Source: Priestia megaterium NBRC 15308 = ATCC 14581 (GTDB lineage: Bacteria; Bacillota; Bacilli; Bacillales; Bacillaceae_H). From it: DNA of 64,000 nt. Shown here one piece after another: positions 1 to 7,589 of the stretch; the first letter of the stretch is position 1, and each line of letters starts with the position of its first letter. Location of the stretch: contig NZ_CP009920.1 of assembly GCF_000832985.1 (NCBI RefSeq), positions 1,302,001 to 1,366,000 of the forward strand, written 5' to 3'. Both the position numbers and the translations under genes were made by a program. The notes under the pieces are model-generated. The model saw only the letters and a list, made by a program, of their open reading frames with translations. It was not told the DNA's origin and did not search any database.

Positions 1-1
1 T

Positions 2-598
2 CAAGGAGAACGAATTCATTTTGGTTCACCTAGGCTGCATCAAATTTTCGCTTCTACTCAAAAGCTAGGCGGATTTATTCATCTGTATGAACAAGTTGCA
101 TCAGCACAGCCAACAAATCAGCCTTTACACCCTTGGCTTGCGTTAAATATTAAAGTCTCGTACAAATGCGATCGTAAAAAAGATGAGCTCTTGTCGCTTG
201 GCATTAATTTAATCAATGGACAAATTATTGAATCCTTTCATGAATTAATCATTCATCAAAATTTATCATCTAAAATCTCAGACTATTGCTTTACTCTTTC
301 ACCTTTTATTAGGCCGAAAAGTGCGATTGCACGACTCACATCATACGTGACTGACTATGTTAAAGCTCAGCCGACTGAATGGGCAGAAAAAGCGCAGGAA
401 AGATGGTATGAAGATTTAGCGCTTCTTGATCATTTTTACGAAACAGCAGAAGAGCTGCCAGAAATATATGTGACCGAAAAAACAGCGCTTCAAGAGCTGT
501 ACGAACCGACTATATTATTTAAGTTTATAAACGGTGGCTTATTTTACATATCGCCTGAAACGATGTCTCGTCAATTTAACAAAACACAAGCCGGTTAA
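2..598 (+). CDS. yqhG: YqhG family protein, 5' end outside window
   Basis: The reading frame is open from base 2 and ends in TAA at 596-598, so only the C-terminal 198 codons are visible. The first visible residues include ERIHFGSPRLHQIF, which I recognise as YqhG, a Bacillaceae protein of unknown function encoded next to the comG operon. No signal peptide or membrane segment is seen in the visible part. It converges with yqzE, sharing the hairpin just downstream. The identification is supported by gene order as in B. subtilis; no biochemical role can be given. Confidence 0.8.
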   Translation, partial: QGERIHFGSPRLHQIFASTQKLGGFIHLYEQVASAQPTNQPLHPWLALNIKVSYKCDRKKDELLSLGINLINGQIIESFHELIIHQNLSSKISDYCFTLSPFIRPKSAIARLTSYVTDYVKAQPTEWAEKAQERWYEDLALLDHFYETAEELPEIYVTEKTALQELYEPTILFKFINGGLFYISPETMSRQFNKTQAG

Positions 599-601
599 AA
601 A

Positions 602-630
602 AAAGATGAGCATATGATATGCTCATCTTT
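602..630. terminator. Bidirectional rho-independent terminator
   Basis: Perfect 13-bp stem (AAAGATGAGCATA, loop TGA, TATGCTCATCTTT) followed by a T-rich run on the plus strand and flanked by A residues on the left. It lies between the converging yqhG and yqzE genes and can serve both. Confidence 0.8.
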
Positions 631-808
631 CTTTTTTCTTTCGATACCACAGCATAAACGACAGCGGAATCACTCCAAACCATCTGTTTGCAAAAGGTGC
701 TCGTTCTTCTTTTTTTTGAATTTTTTTCGTTTTCCTCTCTTCTTTTGGCTGATCCATATATTGTACAAATTGCTGAGTCATATATTTTACATAATCATTC
801 GTTTTCAT
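623..808 (-). CDS. yqzE: YqzE family protein
   Basis: A 61-residue basic protein starting MKTNDYVKYMTQQFVQYMDQ, the typical opening of the YqzE family that follows comGG in Bacillus. It has a charged middle (KEERKTKK) and a single hydrophobic stretch near the C-terminus (VIPLSFMLWY), suggesting a short membrane anchor. The family has no established function. It is the last gene of the comG transcription unit and overlaps the hairpin it shares with yqhG. Confidence 0.8.
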   Translation of the reverse strand: MKTNDYVKYMTQQFVQYMDQPKEERKTKKIQKKEERAPFANRWFGVIPLSFMLWYRKKKER

Positions 809-851
809 ATAATCATCTCCTCAGCACTATTATATCCGGAGAGAAAGAGAC

Positions 852-1226
852 TTAATCCGTCCACTTCACAATGTGCTGATCCTTTTTTTGAATATATGCG
901 GTTTCTGTCAATGCTCTTCCTTGCAGTGTTTGACACTTTATTTTTAGGATAATCATCTGTTCATCTTCACTTACTACTTCGTATGAAACCGTACCCGTTT
1001 CTAATATTAGGGGTGTAGATGGAGATTTACTATGTTCTTTTATTTCTTTTTTCACATGTACAACCGCGTTTTCTAAAAGATGCTGCAGACGATTTTTCTG
1101 CTCTACTTCTTGATAAAATGAACTTTTCGTCACAAAATAAGTGGTTTGCTGAGCTACTAACAGAAGAAAAAGCGCACAAAATGCCAAAACAACCGGGAGA
1201 ACAAACCCTTGCTCATTATGTTTCAT
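852..1226 (-). CDS. comGG: Competence pseudopilus minor component ComGG
   Basis: Reads MKHNEQGFVLPVVLAFCALF, a short basic leader, G-F cleavage region and hydrophobic helix like other ComG minor pseudopilins, although the usual Glu at position +5 is not evident. 124 residues from the ATG at 1226, near the usual family size. The start lies inside the end of comGF, implying translational coupling; a TTG two codons upstream is a weaker alternative. ComGG is needed for assembly of the competence pseudopilus. It lies downstream of the phage-interrupted comGA, so its expression from the comG promoter should be blocked or altered in the lysogen. Confidence 0.8.
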   Translation of the reverse strand: MKHNEQGFVLPVVLAFCALFLLLVAQQTTYFVTKSSFYQEVEQKNRLQHLLENAVVHVKKEIKEHSKSPSTPLILETGTVSYEVVSEDEQMIILKIKCQTLQGRALTETAYIQKKDQHIVKWTD

Positions 1227-1653
1227 AAGCAAGCATCAAAAACGTCGTAATGGTTTCTTCTCTAACTTTGTTAACACCGTCTGTTGAACGAATTAACAGC
1301 CTTTCTTTTTGCTGTTCATACATAATATTCTTAATGTGCTGCAGCACAACTTCATGACCGCTTTCATCCACTCGTCTTCTTATCTTGTCTTCGTAGCGTT
1401 CATAAGTGATGATCTGATTATTTTCCATTTTAAACGTAAGCGTAGTCGCATGAATTCTCACTTCTTTTGCTTCTCGATATTCCATAGCAAGTTGATTCAC
1501 AAAAATTTCCCACTCCATTTCATTCATACTAAAGTCTGGATTATATGTTTGCTTAGCTAGCGGAATAATAATGGGGAAAAATGAAACAATGAGCAAAAAA
1601 AGAGTAAAACTGACTAACATCTCTACAAGCGTAAAGCCTTTTTCACTTTTCAC
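1216..1653 (-). CDS. comGF: Competence pseudopilin ComGF
   Basis: 145 residues starting MKSEKGFTLVEMLVSFTLF: a short basic leader, prepilin peptidase site (G before F), Glu+5 and a hydrophobic N-terminal helix. It is a minor component of the competence pseudopilus processed by ComC. It overlaps comGE by 4 nt and comGG by 11 nt, the tight packing expected of one operon. Assigned by order (fifth after comGB) and type IV pilin-like N-terminus. Confidence 0.85.
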   Translation of the reverse strand: MKSEKGFTLVEMLVSFTLFLLIVSFFPIIIPLAKQTYNPDFSMNEMEWEIFVNQLAMEYREAKEVRIHATTLTFKMENNQIITYERYEDKIRRRVDESGHEVVLQHIKNIMYEQQKERLLIRSTDGVNKVREETITTFLMLAYET

Positions 1654-1988
1654 TTCAACATCACATCACACTTCTTTTTCATTTTATCAGCGGAATCTGT
1701 CCATTCTACACAAAGCTTTTGAGCACTTTCTCCGTTCCATTTCAGATAAAATGCAACGTTTTCCTTTACGATTTTTTCTCGCCGTTTATATCCTGTTTCA
1801 TATTTATATTTCAATAGCTCTTCGTGCAAGATAGCATCGGCTTGATACGAGACATATTGCTTCTTTTCTGCTTCCTTCATCTGAACATACAAAGGAATAA
1901 TTGTACCGGTTAGGAGTAAAAGCATGCTAAATGACACAAGCATTTCTAACAAGGTGTAGCCCTGCTGGCCCTTACATCTTGTCCACAT
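1650..1988 (-). CDS. comGE: Competence pseudopilin ComGE
   Basis: 112 residues with MWTRCKGQQGYTLLEMLVSF at the N-terminus. The cleavage region is G-Y and Glu+5 is present, followed by a hydrophobic helix. The size suits ComGE. The start codon lies inside the 3' end of comGD, after an AGAGGA ribosome-binding site. It is a minor pseudopilin of the DNA-uptake apparatus at the cell membrane. Confidence 0.8.
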   Translation of the reverse strand: MWTRCKGQQGYTLLEMLVSFSMLLLLTGTIIPLYVQMKEAEKKQYVSYQADAILHEELLKYKYETGYKRREKIVKENVAFYLKWNGESAQKLCVEWTDSADKMKKKCDVMLK

Positions 1989-2409
1989 AAAAACGTCCTC
2001 TACCTATTTGAAAAGTAACTTTGTATTTAAATTTTTGGCTGCTGATAAAAATGGTCTTTGCTTGAGAAATATTGCCGTTTTTGTTGTATTGTATCGTGGA
2101 ATTACCGCTTCCAAACGTGATATGAATGGTGGAGTCATAGGCACGCTTATAAAGAACGGCACGAGAATCAGAAACAATATATTCTGTTCCCTTTGGTGCG
2201 AAGTTAATTTTAATTGGAGATTCGCGGTTCATGGCTGTCTGCTGCACATAAAACGTGTCACTTTGCAGCTGTCGCAAGAATAATGTGATTTTGTAATATT
2301 CCACAAGCGGCCGAATGGTTACGATAATGGAAAACATCATCACTTGCACAATAAATAAAACCATCAGCATCTCAATGAGGGTAAATCCTTTTTGCTTAAG
2401 AAGAACCAC
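1972..2409 (-). CDS. comGD: Competence pseudopilin ComGD
   Basis: 145 residues from a GTG start at 2409, chosen because it follows an AAAGG site and puts LKQKGFTLIEML at the N-terminus as in other pseudopilins. An upstream start at 2454 would add 15 residues encoded inside comGC and is less likely. Prepilin cleavage site G-F with Glu+5 and a hydrophobic helix are visible. It overlaps comGC by 14 nt and comGE by 17 nt. It acts in the pseudopilus that brings DNA through the cell wall. Confidence 0.82.
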   Translation of the reverse strand: MVLLKQKGFTLIEMLMVLFIVQVMMFSIIVTIRPLVEYYKITLFLRQLQSDTFYVQQTAMNRESPIKINFAPKGTEYIVSDSRAVLYKRAYDSTIHITFGSGNSTIQYNKNGNISQAKTIFISSQKFKYKVTFQIGRGRFYVDKM

Positions 2410-2707
2410 TAGCCGTAACCTTTCCGGTACCGTCAATTTGAATAGCTTGACCATTTGGACACACGGTGCCTTCTTTTAAGTAACCTCCTGCTTCAAGCTC
2501 TTCTAGACTTGGTTTTTCGCCGTTTTCAAGTTCATATACTTGTACCTCAGCCTCTACGGTTTTGACAAGAGCTGAGCAGCCTTTATTGTTAATAACCGTA
2601 TTATGCTTTAATACATTTGGAATCATAATGAGCAAAAGCACGGTAATAACGAGCATAACAATGAGCATTTCAATAAGGGTAAATCCTTTATTACCTTTTA
2701 GAATCAT
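2396..2707 (-). CDS. comGC: Major competence pseudopilin ComGC
   Basis: 103 residues beginning MILKGNKGFTLIEMLIVMLV, with the classic type IV prepilin signal, then a hydrophobic helix. Two cysteines follow (NNKGCSALV and GTVCPNG), matching the pair that forms a disulfide in ComGC. The C-terminal half contains the LEELEAGGYL region typical of the family. It is the main subunit of the competence pseudopilus, placed directly after comGB. Confidence 0.9.
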   Translation of the reverse strand: MILKGNKGFTLIEMLIVMLVITVLLLIMIPNVLKHNTVINNKGCSALVKTVEAEVQVYELENGEKPSLEELEAGGYLKEGTVCPNGQAIQIDGTGKVTASGSS

Positions 2708-2721
2708 ATTCTTTCCCCTTT

Positions 2722-3768
2722 CTACAAGCTCGACATCACTTCTAACATCGGAAGCATAACGGACATATACATAAGCAGAATGACAATTCCGATGAATAAG
2801 AATGTAAGCGGCTGTACATATTTTAAAATACGAAAAATAAACTGTTCTATTCTTTCCATCATAAATAGACTGTAATCATACAGTTCTTGAGAAAGCTCAC
2901 CGTTCTGCTGACCATGCACAATAACATGAGCCAAGTCTTTTTCATAATGAGATTTACCTGAAACGATATGATCTAATCGCATTCCTGAGGAAAGTTGATC
3001 TGTAAAAGCAAAAGCTTCCACTTGAAAAAACGGATGATGCTCTTGCTTTTGAAAAAGAGCAAAGCATTCATAAATAGATAAACCACCATTTAGTAAATTG
3101 CTCATATGAACAGAAAAAAAGTACGAGTTAAATAGCCGTGTGAACGTTCGGATAACGGGAACTCTCATAAAAAGCTGCATTTGAACTACTGGAGGCAATT
3201 TTTTAATGTACATCACATAAAACAAATACAGGATGATTGGCATACTGATGACTGCAGGCAACACAAAAGGAAAGAAAGACATCGCCTGCATAAATAAGAG
3301 GATAAACGAAGACTGCTTGTTTCCAAAGGATAAGTACAGAGCTTCAAACTGTGGAAGTAAAACCGTACTTAAAACAAATAAAATGGAAAGAATAAACAGC
3401 AGTAGCAATACGGGATATTGAACAAGCTTTTGAAATTTTTTACGATGCCTTACTTTTTCTTCAATCATTGAGCTACTTTCTTTTAAAGCAAATTGAAGGT
3501 TTCCATGTTGCTCCGCAAAATATAAATAGCTTAAAATATCACGGTGAAACTGAAGTTTAACAAAAGCATCGTGCAAAGATTCTCCTCGTTTTAACTGCTC
3601 AAGACATTTTTCAATATCCGTTTTTTCTTTGTTAGATACTTGAAACGTCAAAAACGAAAGAGCTTGAGAAAGAGTGTAGCCTTTTTCTAAGAGCTTAGAG
3701 ACCTGCTTAAGAATTTTCGCTTGTTGAGCAAGAGACCACCTTTTTTGTCTATTTGTCTTTACCCCCAT
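2722..3768 (-). CDS. comGB: Competence pseudopilus platform membrane protein ComGB
   Basis: 348 residues, GspF/PilC family. The two repeated T2SS-F domains are visible: a soluble helical part (LEKGYTLSQALSFL; ESLHDAFVKL), then membrane helices near residues 118-137, 165-190 and 320-345. ComGB is the inner-membrane platform that works with the ComGA ATPase. Its start overlaps the comGA stop by 10 nt. It is intact, but its only partner gene upstream is broken by the prophage, so it is cut off from the comG promoter in the lysogen. Confidence 0.88.
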   Translation of the reverse strand: MGVKTNRQKRWSLAQQAKILKQVSKLLEKGYTLSQALSFLTFQVSNKEKTDIEKCLEQLKRGESLHDAFVKLQFHRDILSYLYFAEQHGNLQFALKESSSMIEEKVRHRKKFQKLVQYPVLLLLFILSILFVLSTVLLPQFEALYLSFGNKQSSFILLFMQAMSFFPFVLPAVISMPIILYLFYVMYIKKLPPVVQMQLFMRVPVIRTFTRLFNSYFFSVHMSNLLNGGLSIYECFALFQKQEHHPFFQVEAFAFTDQLSSGMRLDHIVSGKSHYEKDLAHVIVHGQQNGELSQELYDYSLFMMERIEQFIFRILKYVQPLTFLFIGIVILLMYMSVMLPMLEVMSSL

Positions 3769-4116
3769 CCGTCTAGCGAATGCGGATATAAATAGCCTAG
3801 CGCGATTCCTTTTAGAATAACATCTCGGAGCGTCTTATAATCATAATCCGCATTTTCTCCTTTCACTTCTCTCATCACTGCGCTAAGCTCCTTGCCATAA
3901 AGCAATTCGTATATGCTGGACTGACGATGTTTTCTCATTTTTTTACAAGCGGGGTGGCATTTTCCGGAACACAGCGGACAGCGAATTTCTACAAGGCGCT
4001 GTGCAGCTACTGCTACAAGGGTCTGTTCCATTTCTTGAAAGCTAACGCCAAATTCAAGCAGCCTGTACAAAGATCCTTTTGTATCTTTAGTATGCATCGT
4101 TGTCAAAACCAAGTGT
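3759..4116 (-). pseudogene. comGA: comGA 3' part, separated by prophage
   Basis: C-terminal third of the traffic ATPase ComGA. Visible are the His-box region LVLTTMHTKDTKG, the RLLEFGVSF segment and the C-terminal zinc-type cysteines (CPLCSGKCHPAC). The host sequence begins at the 3-bp core 4114-4116; to its right the sequence is phage. The ATG at 4122-4124 that opens the local frame is phage-derived. Joined to 51617-52314 across the shared ACA (minus strand) it gives one 1053-nt frame. This is a reversible interruption rather than decay. Confidence 0.9.
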
Positions 4117-4135
4117 TCTGTCATGATAATAGGAC
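4096..4135. other. attL: attL of the prophage
   Basis: Host comGA sequence on the left meets phage sequence at TGT 4114-4116. The phage half carries TTCTGT (4116-4121) and TGATAATAGGAC (4124-4135), which mirror ACAGAA and GTCCTATTATCA in attR. The half-site symmetry and restoration of the comGA frame fix the crossover to within these three bases. Confidence 0.85.
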
Positions 4136-4162
4136 ACTTTTAAGCTGTTTTTGAACGTCAAA

Positions 4163-4516
4163 TTAGGTAATTAACAATTGTAAGGCTGCTTTCGTTAACA
4201 TAGGCAACAATTGAATAAACACATAAGCGATACTTGTTTTTGTTAACCAAGAAATACTTTTTTCTTTAAAACTTACAATGTACAACAATCCAGCCATTGG
4301 TATCATCACACTAGCAATTGGATAAGATATCATGCATACGATGTCTAAGTAAGGTTCAATATTATCGTAAGCTACATTGGCACCAATTTCTTTTGTCTGC
4401 TCGACAGGATGTAGTGCCCAATCTAGCAACTCATTGACAGAGGCTGCCGTTCCTAGTGTAGCCTCTTTATTTATGAATTCTGTAATTGTTCCTACGGTTT
4501 GAACTTTGCCCCACAT
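4163..4516 (-). CDS. Two-helix membrane protein, paralogue of its neighbour
   Basis: 117 residues preceded by AAGGAGG. It begins MWGKVQTVGTITEFINKE, very like the neighbour's KKIQTVGTIKEFLNPS. Two C-terminal hydrophobic helices (CMISYPIASVMIPMAGLLYIV and TSIAYVFIQLLPMLTKAALQLL) are separated by a short charged loop. The arrangement recalls small pilin-like or channel-like proteins of conjugation systems (VirB2/TrbC type), an inference from topology only. It is the last gene at the left prophage end, 47 nt from the attachment core, downstream of ftsK and the replication-relaxation gene. Confidence 0.65.
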   Translation of the reverse strand: MWGKVQTVGTITEFINKEATLGTAASVNELLDWALHPVEQTKEIGANVAYDNIEPYLDIVCMISYPIASVMIPMAGLLYIVSFKEKSISWLTKTSIAYVFIQLLPMLTKAALQLLIT

Positions 4517-4528
4517 GAGAATACCTCC

Positions 4529-4954
4529 TTAGAATCCTGCTGTTACTGATACGAGCAATCTCATAAGCATTGGTGATAGCTGAACAATGATATAGCCTAT
4601 GGTTGCTCCTTGCATCATTTCTAACGCTTTAGGACGATTTCCAAGCAGCCAATAGATACCTGCTGCACTAAAGGCTAAAAATGCAAGTGGATAAGATAAA
4701 CCTTGAACTAATTCAGTTAGTGGATTAAATGCATCGATGACTTTTCTGGAGACTTCTTCTTTAACAGAGGCTGAAGCTGTTGTAGCTGCAAATGACATAG
4801 AAGGTTGCATAGTGAAGAAAACAGGAAACATAGTGCCGAAAACAAATGGCATACCTTCTTGCCCTGTAATAACTTCTGTGGATTCTTTAACTGGGGATGG
4901 GTTTAAAAACTCTTTAATCGTACCAACCGTTTGAATTTTCTTAGATGTAAACAT
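4529..4954 (-). CDS. Two-helix membrane protein, pilin-like topology
   Basis: 141 residues after a GGAGG site. It shares the QTVGTI-EF-N N-terminus and the double-helix C-terminus (SYPLAFLAFSAAGIYWLL; GYIIVQLSPMLMRLLV) with the next gene, so the two are tandem paralogues. In addition it has a central hydrophobic stretch ending MSFAATTA, which resembles a signal peptidase site. Long leader, A-x-A site and two helices are the layout of TrbC/VirB2 pilins; sequence homology was not established. Lies in one operon with a replication-relaxation protein and an FtsK ATPase. Confidence 0.65.
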   Translation of the reverse strand: MFTSKKIQTVGTIKEFLNPSPVKESTEVITGQEGMPFVFGTMFPVFFTMQPSMSFAATTASASVKEEVSRKVIDAFNPLTELVQGLSYPLAFLAFSAAGIYWLLGNRPKALEMMQGATIGYIIVQLSPMLMRLLVSVTAGF

Positions 4955-4965
4955 ATGAATTCCTC

Positions 4966-5556
4966 CTAATAAAAATCTGTAATAGTAAAAACCTCTACAT
5001 TTAAACCTTCACAGAGCTTTAGTAATTGCTTACGTCTATAATCAGTGGTGGTCATCCAGATAAGTTTAGGCTTTGTTTTGTATGCTCCTGAGTTAAATAA
5101 CTGACGATACTTATTAATTTTCAGTTTGTTAACACTCATCTTCTGAGTATGGTCAATTTCAATAATATGATCGCTCCCTCTTTCTTCAAAAATAGCATCA
5201 CAAACCACCTTCACGTGGCCTTCTATCTCTAGCAAGACCTCATTTTCCCATGTCTCCGGACAACCATACGCGATGTATAAGTAATTTCTCATGATATAAT
5301 GGCGGGCTTGAATAGTTTTTTTACGAACTTTGTTGCAATCAACGCGTTCTCTCCCTTCCTTAGATAAATAATAAATTTTCTCTCCATCACGAAAGTAATG
5401 AACGTACTCATCCAAGTTTTGCATCACTTTACGAGCATTACGATCCGACCCTAAATCATGTAAGGTTTGGAGTTGTGTTCTGTTAAGAAAGTCTAGTTTT
5501 TTTAAGGACAGGAGTATCTGATCGGTTCTCTGCTCCTTTTTGCTCAGTTTGTTCAT
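4966..5556 (-). CDS. Replication-relaxation family protein
   Basis: 196 residues from the ATG at 5556, chosen because GAAAGGATG precedes it. The N-terminus is a winged-helix-like region (KKEQRTDQILLSLKKLDFLNRTQLQTLHDLG), and the C-terminal half (VKVVCDAIFEERG... IIEIDHTQKM... KINKYRQL) has the D/E-x-D-like core of the Replic_Relax family found on Gram-positive plasmids, conjugative elements and some phages. Family members are proposed to act in plasmid replication or relaxation. Overlaps the end of the ftsK-like gene by 74 nt. A direct DNA-nicking role is not shown. Confidence 0.7.
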   Translation of the reverse strand: MNKLSKKEQRTDQILLSLKKLDFLNRTQLQTLHDLGSDRNARKVMQNLDEYVHYFRDGEKIYYLSKEGRERVDCNKVRKKTIQARHYIMRNYLYIAYGCPETWENEVLLEIEGHVKVVCDAIFEERGSDHIIEIDHTQKMSVNKLKINKYRQLFNSGAYKTKPKLIWMTTTDYRRKQLLKLCEGLNVEVFTITDFY

Positions 5557-6850
5557 TATCATCATCCTTTCGAGGTTGAATGTTGATATGAGGTGTAATA
5601 ACCTTTTTAATTTGTTCATCTTCTAAGAAATAGCTTTGTACCTCATTTGTTCCATCCGGTGTCCTTATAATAGCTCTCCCTTTGACTGTGATATCTTCAG
5701 CTCCTGTATGGTCAAGAACGACTAAACTCTGATTACCGGTATCCAACCGATAACAAACTTTTGTAATGGTATTTGCTTTTACCTGGCTATCCAATACCTC
5801 TACAGTTGGATATTGAGTCGAGAAAACTAAATAAATACCTAGGCTTGCTGCTTCACAAGCGATGGTTTTCATCCAAGCTTTGCATTGCTCATAAAGGAAT
5901 TTTGCCCTTTGAATATCTTCTTTCGTTTCTAACTCCATACGTCTATAATCAAGATTGCTTGCTTCATCAATAATGACATAGTGCCTCGTTATGGGCTCTT
6001 TTACATCTTGAATCTTCTCAACACCTAATTTTTTAAATAAGACTTTTCGACGTTTCATTTCTTGTATAACTGCTCTAAAACAGGAATGTGAGCTTTCTAA
6101 ATCTTCAGCTAGGTTCATTACCTGTTTGCAATCTTTATAGCGTTGAAAAGATAATCCTGATTTCAAGTCAATGAGGCTAAATTCAACTTCATTAGGGTGT
6201 AATTTAATAAAAGTATTAATCAGTAGATGTAAGAATGTAGTTTTACCGTATCTCGTGGTCCCAGCTATTACAGCGTGCCCATCATCTAAACGTATAAAAT
6301 GAATTCCATCTTTTGTTTCACCAATAGGAACATGCCATTTCTTACATTGCTCCCAGATAGCTTCACTAAAGGGAAGGTAAGTAGGTATATCTTGATCATA
6401 TACTTTGACTCGTAGCATCCCATCATAGCTCATATGGATGCTTTTTCGTATTAAATGCTTTTCACCAAAGATTTTTCTTATTTCCTCAAAAACACCTGAA
6501 ATTGATTTGGTTTTACGTAATTCTTTAATGCTTACTTTTTTCATGTCACCTAACTTAAAGGTGAATACTGTTTTTTTGTTATTCAACCCATCCTCAAATT
6601 TATCAATTTGATCTTTAAAGTCCTGCAGACCTAAACCTAAAGGAATTTGATAGACATACTCCGTGTATTTTTTGTTTTTAGGACGGTATCTGCGATGGAT
6701 CCGGATAGACTGGCCGGCTTTTTTTAAACCCACATTATCTGCAATTTGTTTAATTTTCTTTGCGTCATCTTCAGCGCTTCCCTCCTTCTTCAATTGAGCT
6801 AAACCTAAAATAGAAGCTGCAGCAATTGAGGTCGTGATTTCAATCAGCAC
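5483..6850 (-). CDS. FtsK/SpoIIIE-type DNA translocase ATPase
   Basis: 455 residues. An N-terminal hydrophobic segment (SIAAASILGLAQL) precedes a linker and the motor domain. Walker A is GTTRYGKTTF near residue 200, Walker B is HYVIIDEAS near 295, and STQYPTVEVL near 350 matches the FtsK sensor region. It is shorter than chromosomal FtsK and resembles coupling-type ATPases of Gram-positive plasmids. Its neighbours (replication-relaxation protein, two pilin-like membrane proteins) suggest a plasmid maintenance or transfer-like module. It faces a 14-bp inverted repeat in the upstream gap. Confidence 0.8.
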   Translation of the reverse strand: MLIEITTSIAAASILGLAQLKKEGSAEDDAKKIKQIADNVGLKKAGQSIRIHRRYRPKNKKYTEYVYQIPLGLGLQDFKDQIDKFEDGLNNKKTVFTFKLGDMKKVSIKELRKTKSISGVFEEIRKIFGEKHLIRKSIHMSYDGMLRVKVYDQDIPTYLPFSEAIWEQCKKWHVPIGETKDGIHFIRLDDGHAVIAGTTRYGKTTFLHLLINTFIKLHPNEVEFSLIDLKSGLSFQRYKDCKQVMNLAEDLESSHSCFRAVIQEMKRRKVLFKKLGVEKIQDVKEPITRHYVIIDEASNLDYRRMELETKEDIQRAKFLYEQCKAWMKTIACEAASLGIYLVFSTQYPTVEVLDSQVKANTITKVCYRLDTGNQSLVVLDHTGAEDITVKGRAIIRTPDGTNEVQSYFLEDEQIKKVITPHINIQPRKDDDNEQTEQKGAENRSDTPVLKKTRLS

Positions 6851-6889
6851 ACCTACACCCCTTCTCTTTTGTATCCTAAAGGATAGTCT

Positions 6890-6958
6890 CTTTTAAACGG
6901 AACTCAAATAATTGGAAGAAATGTTGTAGTTATCACATTCTGATGTTCCGTTTAAAAG
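6890..6958. repeat. 14-bp inverted repeat upstream of the ftsK-like operon
   Basis: CTTTTAAACGGAAC at 6890-6903 and its exact reverse complement at 6945-6958, with 41 bp between. It lies in the 327-bp gene-free stretch 6851-7177 between the divergent ftsK-like operon and the HTH gene. That stretch also carries several TTCGG/CGGAA copies. It could be an operator, or an origin/nick region for the replication-relaxation protein; nothing else was recognised there. Confidence 0.7.
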
Positions 6959-7177
6959 CGTGGAACGGCTTTCTATTCGGTAACATCATTCGGCACTACT
7001 GACGGAATTAAATTTGGTACATTTAAAAGGCATTTTGTTCGGTATGTTAAATGGTATTATGGAAGGCCTGTATTATATGTCACGTTCTTTGAACATTTTT
7101 TCATAAAACTAAATATTTTTTTGATGGACAGGATATTACACTTTGATGTAGAAACTTCTTATTTGAGGTGATAATTC

Positions 7178-7402
7178 ATGGCAGTGGAAGGATTTGAATG
7201 TAGGTTAAGAATTATTTTTGCAACTAAAAAGAGTGAAAACCCTTCCTTTAAACAAGAAGAATTTGCGAAAAAAGTAGGAATAAGCAGGGGGACTTTAAGT
7301 GCATTAGTTAATGAACATTCTTTACCCAACTTCAAAAATGCGTATATTATCGCTAAAGAGTTAGGCGTTACTATAGAAGAAATATGGGTACAAGTACAGT
7401 AA
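7178..7402 (+). CDS. Small HTH (XRE/Cro type) regulator
   Basis: 74 residues after GAGGTGATAATTC. A helix-turn-helix is visible (FKQEEFAKKVGISRGTLSAL at residues 26-45, then NFKNAYIIAKEL). There is no effector domain. It lies between the leftward ftsK operon and the rightward TIGR04255/HEPN cassette. It may control either; the divergent repeat upstream is a natural operator candidate. Confidence 0.75.
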   Translation: MAVEGFECRLRIIFATKKSENPSFKQEEFAKKVGISRGTLSALVNEHSLPNFKNAYIIAKELGVTIEEIWVQVQ

Positions 7403-7589
7403 ATAATTTGTTTATGTGTCAAAACAACAAATTTCTATAGACAATCTGGTAGTGTTATACTTACACTATTGTTAAATGTCTCTTATGTAAATAAGTTTAA
7501 TTTTTGGAAATTAGTTAGGTTGGGCATACTATATATTGCCTTTATACATACATTAGTAAAAACACTGAGCCTGAAAAGGAGTTTCTTTT

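Noticed and set aside
614-952. Plus-strand 112-codon frame over yqzE and comGG
   Set aside because: Shadow of well-supported minus-strand genes; low-complexity Phe/Ser sequence.
4103-4109. TCAAAAC repeated at 4103-4109 and 51606-51612 as the attachment core
   Set aside because: Longer than TGT, but joining there does not rebuild comGA correctly (it leaves the phage-derived Ser codon), whereas TGT restores both comGA and the attP dyad.
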